A stretch of DNA of 36,896 nucleotides from Schoenoplectus triqueter (GCA_964058805.1 CAXKVV010000021.1:1-36896); one strand, 5' to 3'; shown: positions 10,645 through 22,710, numbered from the stretch's first letter. Translations and numbers: made by a program. Notes: generated by a model not told the origin, from the letters alone.

Positions 10645-12532
10645 TTACTCTAGATTCTGATCAATTTTCTGAAGCATCGCCTTTTTTTCCTCCTCTGGTA
10701 ATGCATTGAACATGAATACTGATTTGTCACCAATATCATCCTAACATGGGTAGAAAGGGATACACACAACCATACGAGTAAAATAATGAGAAATTAGAAA
10801 TTGCGTAGTTTGCTGTCGATTAAAGTGAAATAACATACATGCACATTTTGAAAGTGTGTTATGAAAAAAGATTACCTTGATCGGTTGCTGGAATTTTCTT
10901 GCAGCAAATACAACAAATAAAGCCATCCAAACTCCCAAGAGGCTCAATTTAGTCCCGTCATCCATTAAACCGGACTGCGGAAATAAAAATATATATAAAT
11001 AAAGCAAGTTAGATAATGATTTTACTGACAGGAACTTTGATAGAGAGGAATACCAAATGGCCTAGAAGAAGTCCAGGTATGATAAATGTCAAGATGCCTG
11101 CTTCAAGTTTCCCATAACACAAACCTGTTCATCATATAATATTAATTTAGAAAGGTTCAAATTCATCTTAGATCAGGAAAAAGAAATCATGAATCCGAAC
11201 ACTCAAAATTTACAGCATACCTTCTTTGAAAACCAGACCGGTTAAGGCAGCAAAAACGGGTCCCACTAACCACACCCCAACTGGGTGCCCAACCACATAC
11301 TCAACTAAACCCTCATCAAGGGGTTGAGCAAGTGCAAAGTAGGCACCAATTGACCCAATAATGCCAAGGGCCCACAATGCTTGTAGAAATCTTTTAATGG
11401 GGGTCACGTAAATATGGATCAATACCAGGGACAAACCAAGACCACCTGCCCCAACTGTGTAGATGATGTCTAGTTGGTGTCGGATGATGTCAGAAATAGG
11501 GTTGCCTTGAGGGAGAAATGCTGATGAGGCACCTAATACGAAGGTTGTGGCAGCAGTGACTAGGCCTGATCTGTATAAAATTACCTGAAAGAGATTATTT
11601 TATTTTATGAATAAACAAGGACACTACGAAATATCAATATTATGGTGACGAAGATCCAGCCAGAGGTAGGTTGATCTGGTTCAGTTGCTTTGGATTCTGT
11701 TCGAGAACCAAGTCAACTACCAGTCCAGATATACCAACAAAACCAGTTTCACATCTGCTTCCATGATATGTCTATGGAAGCTGGTTGCCATAGACCTATA
11801 ACATGATTGAGATTTAAAGGGCCGAGTTAAGATATTAGAGAGGAGAGAGTGTTTTTTTATCCTTTAATTAGGTCCTAAACCAGATATTTAGAAAATGGCA
11901 GCCAACTGCTGATAAGCAACAATTGCAGTGGATGTGGATGCAACAAGACCCAACCTAAGGTGAACCATAAATGACTCCGTACCTATAATGAACTTGTACT
12001 GGTAATGCATCAGAGTACTGACAAACTGACTTGAATTATCTCTGGCTACTCTAAAATAGCTCTATGTTTCAACTATTTCGACTGCAACAGTTTCTCCAAA
12101 ATTATGATTCTGGTAATTTGACCAAATAACAGTACTCTGCACTTACAAGCGAATTTTGTATTACTTAAGGAATGTACTCGAGCACCAACGAGTGAATGTC
12201 TCAACAATTTCTCATCGATTTCAAAATTTAATAAGGAATCTAGCGCAATCATAAATCATGCAAAGGTTGCGAGTTCATTAAAATACCTCTCTTACATCTT
12301 CATCTTCGACAGTCCAGGGACCATATACCCCTTTGTACACCGTCCGATCGGTCCCCAGAGCCCTAGCACATCGTCCGATCCGCCTTGAGGGTCGACGACC
12401 GGTTCCGAAAGAAGTGTGCGAAATGAGAGAAGTAGATAAACGGCGACTAACCGGTGGCGAATTAAGTGCAGCAGTAGTAGGGTGTATGAGTCGAATCGCC
12501 GACGAGGCGGGAGGGAGGAAATGGACAGCCAT
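10645..12532 (-). CDS. Plastid-targeted DUF2301 integral membrane protein
   Basis: Five exons on the minus strand: 12532-12287, 11584-11221, 11124-11054, 10974-10876 and 10740-10645 (stop TAA). They give 291 residues in continuous frame with GT-AG introns. The ATG at 12532 is the first in frame; the preceding TTG is not a plausible start. Residues 1-60 are rich in Ser, Arg and Pro and poor in acids, as in a chloroplast transit peptide. Next comes the hallmark YKGVYGPWTVEDEDVREV, then VILYRSGLVTAATTFVLGA. About six hydrophobic segments follow (for example TVGAGGLGLSLVLIHIYV, LGIIGSIGAYFALA and FIIPGLLLGHLSGL). The C-terminus is a charged soluble tail. The family is shared by cyanobacteria and plants and has no established biochemical role, so thylakoid or envelope location is inference. 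The first donor could alternatively be GAT|GTAAGA a few bases earlier, but only 12287 keeps the frame. Confidence 0.85.
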
Positions 12533-12545
12533 GGGAATGGGTTTC

Positions 12546-12850
12546 AAGATTCAATTAGGGTAGAGCACAGATTGGAAACTTGGAGCGCTTGATATTGTCT
12601 CTGCCTCTCTACCTTTTATCTTTTTGTGGTGATTTTAATGCCACCGGAGAATCGTCAAAACGGGTAGGAATGTACGGTTGTGATTGTCCCGCGGAGATCG
12701 TGATTGATCGTTTAAGATCAGACGGTCAGATCTCTGACGAACGGGACGTGATTGAGATCTTTTGATATGAATAACACGATTCGGATCTAATTTACCCATC
12801 CAATAAAGTATGTATAATTTTTGTACCTGCATGATCAAGCGTTTAGCGTT
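12546..12850. promoter_or_regulatory. Upstream region of the DUF2301 gene
   Basis: This must contain the 5' UTR and core promoter of the minus-strand gene. I could not pick out a convincing TATA box. Short ORFs on both strands here have no family resemblance and are not annotated. Confidence 0.45.
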
Positions 12851-13649
12851 TATGACATGAAATGCTCGATAAAATGACGATAAATTTATTAAAATAATAT
12901 TTTAATTTGTTTATTTGAGTTTTATATCAATATTCCTCATTTATACACATTATATCACGAAAATACATAAAATTATTCTCAATAATATTTTATATTAACA
13001 TACATTCTTATTACTGCAAATACAATCCTATATTAATTACACTAAATAATAATCATAAATACATTAAAATAACACTTCAGTTAGCCTATTTAAGTTTAAT
13101 ATTATTTTTTGTGTCGTATATATAAATAATATGATCAAAATATACAAAATATTTTTAATGATGAATTCTATTAGTTTATATCCTTATCTCGGTAGGCTCT
13201 AGTCTTTATGTTTTTAATATCATCTTATATTGGTTTGTAATCTTATACGTTCATGATCAAACTTTTGTTACACAAAATGCTCGACAAAAAAAAAATAAAT
13301 GCATTAAAACGATACATCGGATTGTCTATTTAAATTTTTTTTCTCGTTTATGTATATAATGCCGTCAAAATACACAAGACTATTCTCAGTAATATCTTGT
13401 ATTAATTCACAATCTTATCAGTATAAATCTCAAGTTGTTAAAACATTAATTGCACTAAATAATGATATAAATACATTAAAATAACACTTCAACTAGTCTA
13501 TTTAAGTTCATATTATTTTTATCTTATTTTTGCACATGAGATCGCCAAAATGAACTAAGTTATTCTCGATTATGCAAGACTATTGCTTTATAATCTTATA
13601 TCTGCAATCTCAAGCAAATATGACACAAAATAGATAAAAAAATAAATAT
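12851..13649. repeat. Decayed tandem array with about 414-bp dimeric period
   Basis: Five related units start near 12851, 13038, 13267, 13450 and 13618. Odd units share ACAxAAAATGCTCGA(C/T)AAA, and even units share ACTAAATAAT-ATAAATACATTAAAATAACACTTCA. All continue into TCTATTTAAGTT-type sequence followed by TATTATTTTT. Units alternate A-B-A-B-A, with A-to-A spacing of 416 and B-to-B spacing of 412. AT content is high and similarity moderate, so this looks like an old satellite-like array or duplicated transposon sequence. No ORF is present. Confidence 0.7.
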
Positions 13650-13896
13650 CAATTAGAGTTGCAAATAGATAGTAAAAAAATCTGATTTTGTCCACGATCC
13701 GATCCAAAAAATAACAAAAATTATCTGATATATATATGTATCTATATCCGTAAATTTTAATACATGGATGATTTATCTATTATCTATCCATATCCGATAA
13801 TTTAGCTCTTATACATCAATGCTGGACACTATCCGAATGTATCAATCCGATATTTTCAGATTTTATCTGAAAATATATCTGAAAAAAAATCTTACT
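13650..13896. other. AT-rich repeat-like stretch
   Basis: It contains repeated ATATCCG/TATCTAT words (for example CTATTATCTATCCATATCCG), similar in style to the sequence after 7583. No termini or target duplication were found and no gene is seen. Confidence 0.35.
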
Positions 13897-13905
13897 ATAT
13901 ATTTT

Positions 13906-14308
13906 GAGTTTGTCTATTGTGCTTCCAGTAGCATTTCGACCGAAACGCTACCAGACTAACTTTTAATTTTTTATACTCAAAATTTTAATTTAAGTAGCTC
14001 AATAAATATTTATACCATAATCTTGTAGAATACTAATTTTTATTATGTTTGGAGTTAGTTTACTATATTTAATGATTTTTAGAAAGTAAGCATTTTTTAC
14101 ATACAAATTTTATTATTTTAGGGCAATCTTTCAAAAATTATTAAGCATAGTAAATTATTTTCAAACACGATAAAAATTACTATTCTATAAGATTATGATG
14201 TAAATTTTTTATTGAGCTATTTAAATTAAAATTTTAAGAATGAAAAATTAAAATTTGGACCGATAGCGTTTCAACTGAAGTGCTAGTGGAAGCACAATAA
14301 ACAAACTC
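13906..14308. mobile_element. Long-TIR foldback MITE, Mutator-like, with perfect 9-bp TSD
   Basis: The element is almost entirely two inverted arms of about 190 bp each. The left arm reads GAGTTTGTCTATTGTGCTTC and the complement of the right arm reads GAGTTTGTTTATTGTGCTTC. Matching continues through CAGACTAACTTTTAATTTTT-type sequence, TAGCTCAATAAA, CATAATCTT-TAGAATA and TTACTAT-TTTAATAATTTT. The 9-bp target duplication atatatttt is perfect at 13897-13905 and 14309-14317. Long TIRs plus a 9-bp duplication fit the Mutator/MULE superfamily. There is no coding capacity. The transcript would fold into a near-perfect hairpin. Confidence 0.88.
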
Positions 14309-14317
14309 ATATATTTT

Positions 14318-15040
14318 TAATTATATTTTATTTGTATACATTATAAATTTAACTAATTTTATATATGATTTGTGTTAATGTATCATATTTTTTTTATAAT
14401 TTATTGATACATTTAAACTATTAATGTAATGATAATTAGTGTTACACTAAATACCTTTTTTGATTTGTCGATTTGCAAAATAATCTTGAATTTTACAATT
14501 CGTCTTGTTTGAGTTTTGTACAGAGATTAAAATGTAAATGGATTAGTGGACAAGAACCAAGATTATTGATAGGATACAAGAGCTTAATCAAGACTACATT
14601 AAGCTTAGGTTTAGTTAGACTTAAACTAGGTTGAATTAGTTAAGATAAATTGAGCTTAAACAACAAAGAAAATACTTCTACCCAGTAAATCATTATAATG
14701 GTTCAGTAACTGTTATAACGGTTCATCTCAATACTAAAAAATATTTTAATGCTGAAAATTTCTCAAAGAAGCCAGAGTATATCGTTGTGTAACGATTTAT
14801 CAAGCGTTGTAACGTTTTATGAAACACATAACGTTTCAATGAATCGTTATAACGATTCAGCTCAATCAGATCCAACATCTATTATTTCTAAGCCGTTATA
14901 ACAATTCCCAACTTATTATAACGGTTCATACCGGAAATAGTTTCTTCAGTTATTTCAGAATATCTATTTTAAAAGGATCATCTCTCTCACTGATTTTTAA
15001 TCTGATCCATCTAGCTAAATTATTACTCCAGAGAACTTAC
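14318..15040. other. Unassigned repeat-like DNA left of the copia element
   Basis: No gene was found. Between about 14688 and 14930 the palindrome-like word (C)GTTATAACG(G/A)TTCA recurs in seven or eight imperfect copies (for example TTATAACGGTTCATCTCAA, TCGTTATAACGATTCAGCTC and ATTATAACGGTTCATACC). Self-similar words of this kind are common in LTRs and leaders of plant retrotransposons, so this may be the remnant of another LTR. I could not define ends. Confidence 0.4.
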
Positions 15041-15330
15041 TGTAGGGCTTTGGAATGCCCAAATCTCATTAATGCTCAAGCTGCAGAAATAACGTAGAAT
15101 AAAATTTTTACTTTTACTTAAGTTAGGGATTAAAGTATGTCGGATAATTACCGAGAGATACAGACATTTAATCCTTTACAAAAGACGGTAAAATATTATT
15201 TTACTTCTAACTTAAGTTTAGGGTTAAAGTGATATGTCGAATGATTACCGAGAGATACACACCTCTTTAAACCTTTATTGATCTACTCCATGATTGATTT
15301 CTAAAATAGATTAATATAAGATGTTATACC
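15041..15330 (-). mobile_element. Fragment of a second LTR of the same copia family
   Basis: From TGTAGGGCTTTGGAATGCCC this stretch follows the LTR beginning at 15331 almost base for base, with more divergence than the paired LTRs and a deletion of about 26 bp. It stops at GATGTTATACC, exactly where the next LTR begins with TGTTGGG. In intact LTRs the same point continues TCGCTTCC. This is what insertion of one copy into the LTR of an older copy would leave on one side. Confidence 0.85.
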
Positions 15331-17434
15331 TGTTGGGATTCGGAATGCCCAAATCCCATTAATGCTCAAGATGCGGAAAGACCGTAGAACAAAAATTTTA
15401 CTTCTACTTAAGTTAGGGATTAAAGTATGTCGGATAATAACCGAGAGTTACAGACATTTAATCCTTTACAAAAGACGGTAAAATATTATTTTACTTCTAA
15501 CTTAAGCTTAGGGTTAAAGTGATGTGTCGGATGATTACCGAGAGATACACACCTCTTTAAACCTTTATTGATCTACTCCATGATTGATTTCTAAAATATT
15601 AATCTACTTAACAATTAAATAGATTAACATAAGATGTTATACCTCGCTTCCAAATTTCAATTGGAATGAAAATCGGCTTGTCTCGGAGCACCAAACGTCT
15701 GATGCCTCTGTAGGTTATCCACCAGGACTAACCAGAGAGCGGCTTATTTCTTTTGCCAGAAATACTGTAAACCGCGGTTTTTCGCAAAAACACTATTCAC
15801 CCGAGAAAAAGATGAAATAGTACTATTCACGACTCGCAGTAATTTTGTTTCACAAATGTGCAGAAATACCGCAACTTTCGTAAAAACACTATTCACCGAT
15901 CCCGTGAATTCTGAAACAACCGTATACCGGGAGAGAGAAAGTAGAACTGATTTGGTGGAACTTTTTCTCTCACCCTACCCCTCTATTTATAGAAAAAATA
16001 GAATTGACAAATTACCAAAATGCCCTCGTGAATAGTAGGGAGTTTCAAAGTGAAAAGACCAAAATACCCTTAAAGTTCATCCAATTTACCAAAACGCCAT
16101 TGGGCTTTTTGGCCAAATTACCGAAATACCCTTGGGCTTTTGGAAAAATTACCAAAATACCCTTGGAGGTCATCATGAGCCTTTTTGGGCTTTTCGGATT
16201 TTGAGCTTTTTCAATTTTGGGCTTTTCTGATTTTGGGTTTTTAATTATTAATTAAGACTTTAATTATAAATGGGCTTTGGCCCATAATTCAAATCCATAA
16301 TTAACATTTAAAATCCAAATCAAATATATATAATTGTCATCTACAATTATATTTTTCTCGGTTGTTGTTTCGGCGAATTTATACGACGTGTCCAACACGT
16401 TATAAATTCAATCTGATTTTTGCTTCTTGTCATCTCTATGACAAATATAATTATATCATATATAATTAATTATAACCATCTTATTATTAATTATAAACAA
16501 TTCATAATTAATCAATAAGATTCTCCGATTAACTCCTATACGGTGTGACCCGACAGGATCCGTGTTATGTTGGTAAATAGAGTTAAAACCGTTTTAACTT
16601 CTATAATCATAGGAGGCATCTGACAGAATGCACTATGACCATCCAATTACACAGATGATGATGTACTGTACAATATCATGATCCAGTAAACTATTTACTT
16701 ATGTTTAATTCCTTTGTCTCATAGCTATCAGATCAGTTTCAAGGTAGGTATGTGTCATCCTTACAAACTTAATCTTTTCTTGATCCCGAGTAAATTATCA
16801 AATATAATTACTCTTGTAATTATACTGCTAGCAGATAATCTTACTCTATCAAGGGGCCCAGTGATGCTATAACTCGTATAGAAATACGAGGGACAATAGT
16901 ACTTTTGGCAAACTATCTCTTCCTCCGCATAAGTTATGTATACCGAAGAGCTACCTTTATAGCCACCTTTTACGGATAACGTTTGGTAGAAATCACACAC
17001 ATACATATCCTATGTAGGAAAGATGAATACCTCATACTTTAGAATTTAATACTGAACGAAAACATTAATGACACGAACACAATTCCATTTAATGTTTCAT
17101 TCGGGGTCTATCAAATACGATGTTCCTTGAACATCTATCTATGTGATTAAAATGATAACTCTTTGTCTATGGTCTGTAAAACTTGACCATCATTTAATCC
17201 ACATACTAACCTGATAACGGTTAATTAGTGTTCCTGCTAATTACCTTGGTTAGTGACTTTTAAGAGTATATTCTATATTATGAAGTTTCACAATTCCAGT
17301 CATGAACTCGGAATGATTCATAAATTCAATAATACTCAAGGAAACAAAATATCATTTAAATATTCAATTCATGAACAAAGCTTTATATAACAAATTTATC
17401 GTATTATTGACTTCAAGATTATTACAAACTAACA
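15331..17434 (-). mobile_element. Complete LTR (3' LTR of the copia element)
   Basis: 2104 bp, with TG...CA ends (TGTTGGGATTCGG ... AACTAACA on the + strand). It borders a polypurine tract on the right. It is about 2% different from the LTR at 22711-24443 by hand alignment (roughly 30-40 differences, mostly transitions, denser toward the right end). ORFs inside it, such as the one at 16761-17006, are non-coding shadows. Confidence 0.88.
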
Positions 17435-17445
17435 ATCTCCCACTT
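17435..17445 (-). other. Polypurine tract of the copia element
   Basis: On the minus strand AAGTGGGAGAT directly precedes the 3' LTR start TGTTAGTTTG. This is the plus-strand DNA synthesis primer site in typical copia form, and it fixes the LTR boundary at 17434. Confidence 0.85.
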
Positions 17446-17573
17446 AAGCTTGGAGTCAATCATATTGAGCCATGTCTTATACAAATCTCTTTATTCTATA
17501 AATCTCTCAGATTTAAAGGAAAATCTCACAGCCAATCTCCTATGTGTCTCAAACCCATAGAAGATATGTGCAA

Positions 17574-20500
17574 CTAGTGCTTGGCCTGAGGTAGAGATCT
17601 TACAAGTGGATCAGCTGTGTTGCCGACGGTGTCAATTTTACAAATCTTTACGTCGCCTCTATTTATGATTTTTCATATGAGGTGATAACGTCTGTGTAAT
17701 CACTTACCACGAGCTCCGAGTCAGCACCGTAGATGAGAAACATATCCTTAGTTCTTCTTAAGTACTTAAAGATATTCTTTGCAGCATTCCAGTGCTCCTA
17801 GCATGGATTAGCCTGATATCTACTCGTCACACTCCAAGCGTACGAGACATCAGGGCGAGTGCACAACATGGCGTACATGATAGAGCCAATAGCCGAAGCA
17901 TATGGTACTCTACTCATTATGTTTTGCTCATCAGTTGTCAAAGGACACTGAGTCTTGCTAAGCTGTGCACCATGATTCATTGGCAGAAATCTTTTCTTAG
18001 AATTCTACGTGCTGAACCGATTCAGCACTTTATCAATGTATGTACTTTGACTTAATCCAATAAGTCTATTAGATCTATCTCTATAGATCTTTATGCCTAG
18101 TATATAGACAGTCTCGCCCAAATCTTTCATTGAGAACACTTTCTTTAATGAAGATTTGGCTGATTGCAATAGGGGAATATTATTTCCCATTAAGAGTATA
18201 TCGTCCGCATAGAGGGTTAAAATAGCGATGACACTCCCACTAGTTTTTCTGTATACACAATGTTCTTCTTTGCATCTGACGAAGTCAAACTGTTTGACTT
18301 CTTCGTCAAATCAAAGATTCCAACTCCGTGATGCTTGCTTCAATCCATAATGGATCTGAGAAGCTTGCATAACTTCCCAGCATTCTTTGGATCCTCAAAA
18401 CTTATGGGCTGTATCATATACACGTCCTCTTCCAAATTTCCATTTAGGAAGATGATTTTGACATCCATTTGCCATATTTCATAATCATGAAATACGATAA
18501 TTACTAGGAGCATCCGAATTGACTTAAACATAGCTACGGACGAAAAAGTTTCATCATAATCTACGTCGAAAATTTGCTTGAAACCTTTCGTTACTAGCCG
18601 TACTTTGTAAATAATCATATTATCATCCATGCCTGTTTTTCTTTTAAAAAAACCCACTTGTTAGCTATGGGTTTTACCCCAACAAGTGGTGCAACCAGGT
18701 TCCAAACCTTGTTGTCATACATGGACTGTATTTCGGATCTCATGGCCTCCAGCCATTTATCAGAGTCGGGTCTATCCACTGCTTCCGCATAGGTCAGAGG
18801 ATCTTCAGCATCAAATACTAAGACTTCATGCAGTCCCATGTACCTTTCAGGTGCACGAACTGTCCTATGTGACCTTCGTAGCACTTGTTCTTCAGGCTGT
18901 CGAACTTCATCCACATCAGTATGCGGATTTAGTTCTATTTCAACTTGCGTTGAAGTAGATGAGTTCGGGACTAGAACTTCTTCCACAACTATTTGTAGAT
19001 TTGGTTCTTCCAAATGCTCATTAGCCGAAGAATCAAGTGGTGGGTTTATCTGATCAGTATCAGATATTGTATTGTGTGATGTATCTTGAATTTCTTCAAG
19101 TATTACATTACTCCCACTACTTCCTTTTGCGAGAAACTCTTTCTCCAAAAATATACCATGACGAGCAACAATTATCTTGTTCTCGGACTGATAATAGAAG
19201 TAATATCCTTTCGTTTCCTTAGGATACCCTACGAAAAAACATTTAACAGCTTTGGGTCCAAGTTTGTCAGAAGTCGAACGTTTGACAAATACCTTGCAAC
19301 CCCAAATTTTAAGATAAGACATATTTGATACCTTACCAAACCATAACTCATATGGAGTCTTTTCTACTGACTTGGATGAAACCCTATTTATTATTAGTGC
19401 AGCAGTTTCTAGTACGTGCCCCCAAAATGTTTTTGGGAGTGTGGTATTACTCATCATGGAACGAACCATGTCTAACAGAGTTTGATTCCTCCTCTCAGAA
19501 ATACCATTCCATTGTGGTGGTCCCGGAGGTGTGAGTTGTGAGACTATCTCACATTCTTTTAAGTACATTATAAACTCATAACTTAAGTATTCGCCTCCAC
19601 GGTCTGACCGTAAGGCCTTAATACTTTTATTCAGTTGATTTTCTACTTCAGTCTTGAATTCTTTGAACTTTTCAAAAGATTCAGACTTATGTCTCATCAA
19701 GTAGACATAACCATATCTACTGTAATCATCAATAAATGTGATAAAGTAGCGATCACCGTTTCTTATACAAGTACTCATTGGTCCGCATACATCTGTGTGT
19801 ATAAGGGCTAATAAGTCACTTGTCCTTTCGTCCTTCTTGGAGAAAGGCAATTTAGTCATTTTTCACGTAAACAAGATTCACCATATTAAAATTACCAAGA
19901 AGTCCAACTTCATGTAACTTTTGATGTGTTTCTCGTTTATATGACCAAGGCGATAATGCCATATGAAAGTCATACTTTCATAAGATGTTTTGAGTCGTTT
20001 ATTGATGTTAAATATAGATTTGTCTATTTCCAGTATATAAAGATCATTCATCATAAAAGAAGATCCATAATACAACTCATCTTTGTATATAGAACAACCA
20101 TTGTCCTTTATAACAAAAGAGAAACCACTCATTTCTAAATATGAGATTGAAATGATGTTTCTGAAAATACTTGGAATAAAATATACATTTTTAAGTTCCA
20201 TTATAAACCCGCCAGGCAAATACAACTCTATACTTTCGACTGTTACGGCTGCAACTTGTGCTCCGTTTCTAACTCGGAATTGTATTTCCTTGTTGCGTAG
20301 TTTTCTTCTATTCTTTAGTGCCTACATATTTAAACAAATATGAGCACATGATCCAGTATCCAATACTCAATCATGAATAGAGGTAACAACGTTAACTTCA
20401 ACAATAAAAATATCTTAAGTTGAAGTCTTGGGAACCTTTCCCATCCTTACATCTCGAGATACTTAGGGCAGTTCCTCTTTCAATGACCTTTACTTTGATA

Positions 20501-21116
20501 GTAAAAGCAGTCAGAGGTAGAAGAGACTTTTGCTTTGAGAGTGTTCTGATTATGAACCATCTTCCCTTTATCCTTGTACTTAGGTGCCACTTTAGGAGTC
20601 ATTTTGCGTTTCATCTTTTTAATCTTCCTCGTACCCTCTTGGATCACGAGGATAGAAGAACTCTTCTTCATCTCCCCATCAGTGATCCTCAACATCCCTT
20701 AGAGCTCCTGCAAACTCTTGTCCATTCCCAGCATATAATAATTCTTGATGAAATTAGAATAGCTAGGAGGGAGAGAGTTCAGGATAACATCCGTAACAAA
20801 CTCTTTGCTCAACGGACCGTTAAGCTTCTCCAACTGCTCAACATCGCTCGTCATACGGAGCATGTGAGTGTCAAGAGAGCTGCCCTCAGTCATCTTATGA
20901 CTCAGCGGAGATTCAGTCACCTTAAATTTCTTGACCAAGAAACTTTGTACATCGAGCTCATCTTCTTTGTGCTTGTTGTACATGGTGACTTCATTTGCTG
21001 TGCAGCCTACTGCAGGCTGTGCAGGGATTAGTGTGTTTAAGGACGTACTCGAGTTTCTCATGTCTTAGTATGATTGTGAGCGCACAGAACGTATTAGTAA
21101 GAGTTTCTTTAGCCAT
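17574..21116 (-). pseudogene. Decayed copia gag-pol polyprotein
   Basis: Gag begins at 21116 (MAKETLTNTFCALTII), is frameshifted within 40 codons and continues at 20699-21061. The nucleic-acid-binding zinc knuckle near 20466-20511 reads CFYYQSKGH-stop-KRNC, so its second Cys is Tyr and the usual Trp codon is TGA. The protease/pre-integrase remnant at 19878-20225 includes WHYRLGHINEKHIK. Integrase at 18615-19859 keeps DVCGPM, SDRGGEY and the downstream ERRNQTLLD, so the D-D-E triad appears present, followed by KCFFVGYPKETKGYYFY. Reverse transcriptase spans about 18000-18657 in several frames, with YADD near 18200-18211 in place of the usual YVDD. RNase H-like sequence (SAIGSIMYAMLCTRPDVSYA) lies at 17798-17980. 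The longest open piece is 414 codons. No intact product can be made. Confidence 0.9.
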
Positions 21117-21716
21117 GTGCTACAACGTAAAATATAAAGATTTTTAGCTTTGTTCATGTAATGTTTTATTCCAAATAAAACTCCCACTACAAATTTGTTC
21201 TATTCCCGTTTGTAGTTAGGACCAAGATCCCTATTTTCACTGATAATCAAGTTATCGTTGAATAACTCGTTTATTAATTATCTTAGGTAAGCAACTCTTT
21301 GCTAATCACATCTCTATGTGATTCTTGGTTTCACTAAACATCATATGTTTTAACGAAACTTTGCCCCAAGCCCAAAACTGTTTTGGAAATCATTGGTAAG
21401 TAACCTCACTCTATTTGGTTCGTTATGTCGGACATAACCCTCGAAAACCAAAGGTAAAAGGTGACGCCTACTGAGTAGGTCACGTCTGCCAATGAACAAT
21501 GATATGCGAGGACAGAGTAGGTAGGGCATATTACTTAATTTTTCGGGTTTAACATCGTAAGCAGTCAGTTTGTTAAACTAACTTTAAACAGACTTACGAA
21601 CACGTAAAAGATGTCTGCCAGAAAGACCACTGAAAGTTGTTTTTCCAGTCTTTCTTTGACATAACATTCTTTCACGGTTCCTTAAAATGATAAATCTAAT
21701 TTACTCATTTATTATC

Positions 21717-21916
21717 AAAGCGGTAAATCCAATTTACCAGCTCATACAAACATTTTGTATATATACATGAATCAGTCACGTATATAACTACTACCTATCC
21801 AATAGAAGTAGCTTTGCATCTATGATAAGATACATTTCATATTAAAGCAGTAAATCTAATTTACCTGCTCATACAAACATTTTGTATATATATATGTGAA
21901 TCAGTCACATATATAA
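21717..21916 (-). repeat. Tandem repeat in copia leader, period 127 bp
   Basis: Two copies, starting at 21717 and 21844, share AAAGC(G/A)GTAAATC(C/T)AATTTACC, CTCATACAAACATTTTGTAT and GAATCAGTCAC(G/A)TATATAACTA. They lie between PBS and gag. Confidence 0.8.
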
Positions 21917-22042
21917 CTATCAGTTCTCAATTCTTTATTTTGCAACTATATCTTTCTTCCTTACTTATACCGTAAAAAGCATATAAACATTTTATATGGT
22001 TTCAAAACAGTTAATTCTTTTTGGTACGAGAAAGCAATTTAA

Positions 22043-22477
22043 TAACGTGATAAAGTTCCTTTTGGGCCAGTTATCAGGACACGTAAAAGGGCTCCCAGGA
22101 AAGATTGGGGTCACGAGGACCACTTTAAATTCAATCTTTCCTAGACAGAACCATCTCTTTCAGGTGTGGAGATCAACAACTCTTACTCAGGTACTTTATT
22201 GCTTCATCACATTCTTAGATATACTTTTCATAACAAAATATTTCTGAAAAAGCAAAAAAGTTACATTTGTCATGCTTCGAAAGTGCAAAAGTAATTTGGT
22301 AACGTGATAAAGTTCCTTTTGGGCCAGTTATCATGACACATAAAAGGACTTGTCAGAAAGAATACCGAAGGTATCCACTTCCCATCTTTCTTTGACATCA
22401 CCTTATCTTTTATGTGTGGAGATCAACAGCTCTTACTCAGGTACTTTATTGCTTCATCACATTCTTAGATATACTTT
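22043..22477 (-). repeat. Tandem repeat in copia leader, period 257 bp
   Basis: Copies at 22043-22226 and 22300-22477 share TAACGTGATAAAGTTCCTTT, GGGCCAGTTATCA and GTGTGGAGATCAACA. The right end CTCTTACTCAGGTACTTTAT and what follows is nearly identical. Leader duplications between PBS and gag are seen in other plant retrotransposons. Confidence 0.85.
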
Positions 22478-22697
22478 AACACAATCGAAAGTTTTCGAAA
22501 AGAAAGCATAAAGAAAGTATAAAGAAAGCTTAAATCTAATTTAACTTTCTTAGTCGACAAAGCCGAACCAAGAAAATCCAATTTTATTTGGTTTGGACTT
22601 TAAGCTGCAAATCTAAGAATTAAACCGATACGGGGTATATGCATCTTATTTGCATAAGATATAACCTTATAGAAAATCAATCAGCGGGAGAGACTTT

Positions 22698-22709
22698 GCT
22701 CTGATACCA
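22698..22709 (-). other. Primer binding site, initiator tRNA-Met type
   Basis: On the minus strand TGGTATCAGAGC follows the end of the 5' LTR after one base. It is complementary to the 3' end of plant initiator tRNA-Met and is the standard copia PBS. It sets the direction of the element. Confidence 0.92.
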
Positions 22710-22710
22710 C

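Noticed and set aside
12580..12765. 61-codon ORF upstream of the DUF2301 gene
   Set aside because: No domain, composition typical of a leader or promoter region, and overlapped by an equally good opposite-strand ORF.
16761..17006. 81-codon ORF repeated at 24136-24387
   Set aside because: Both lie inside the LTR copies at equivalent positions. The duplication is that of the LTR, not a gene family.
20420..21031. 203-codon plus-strand ORF
   Set aside because: Antisense shadow of the copia gag region with no recognisable domain.
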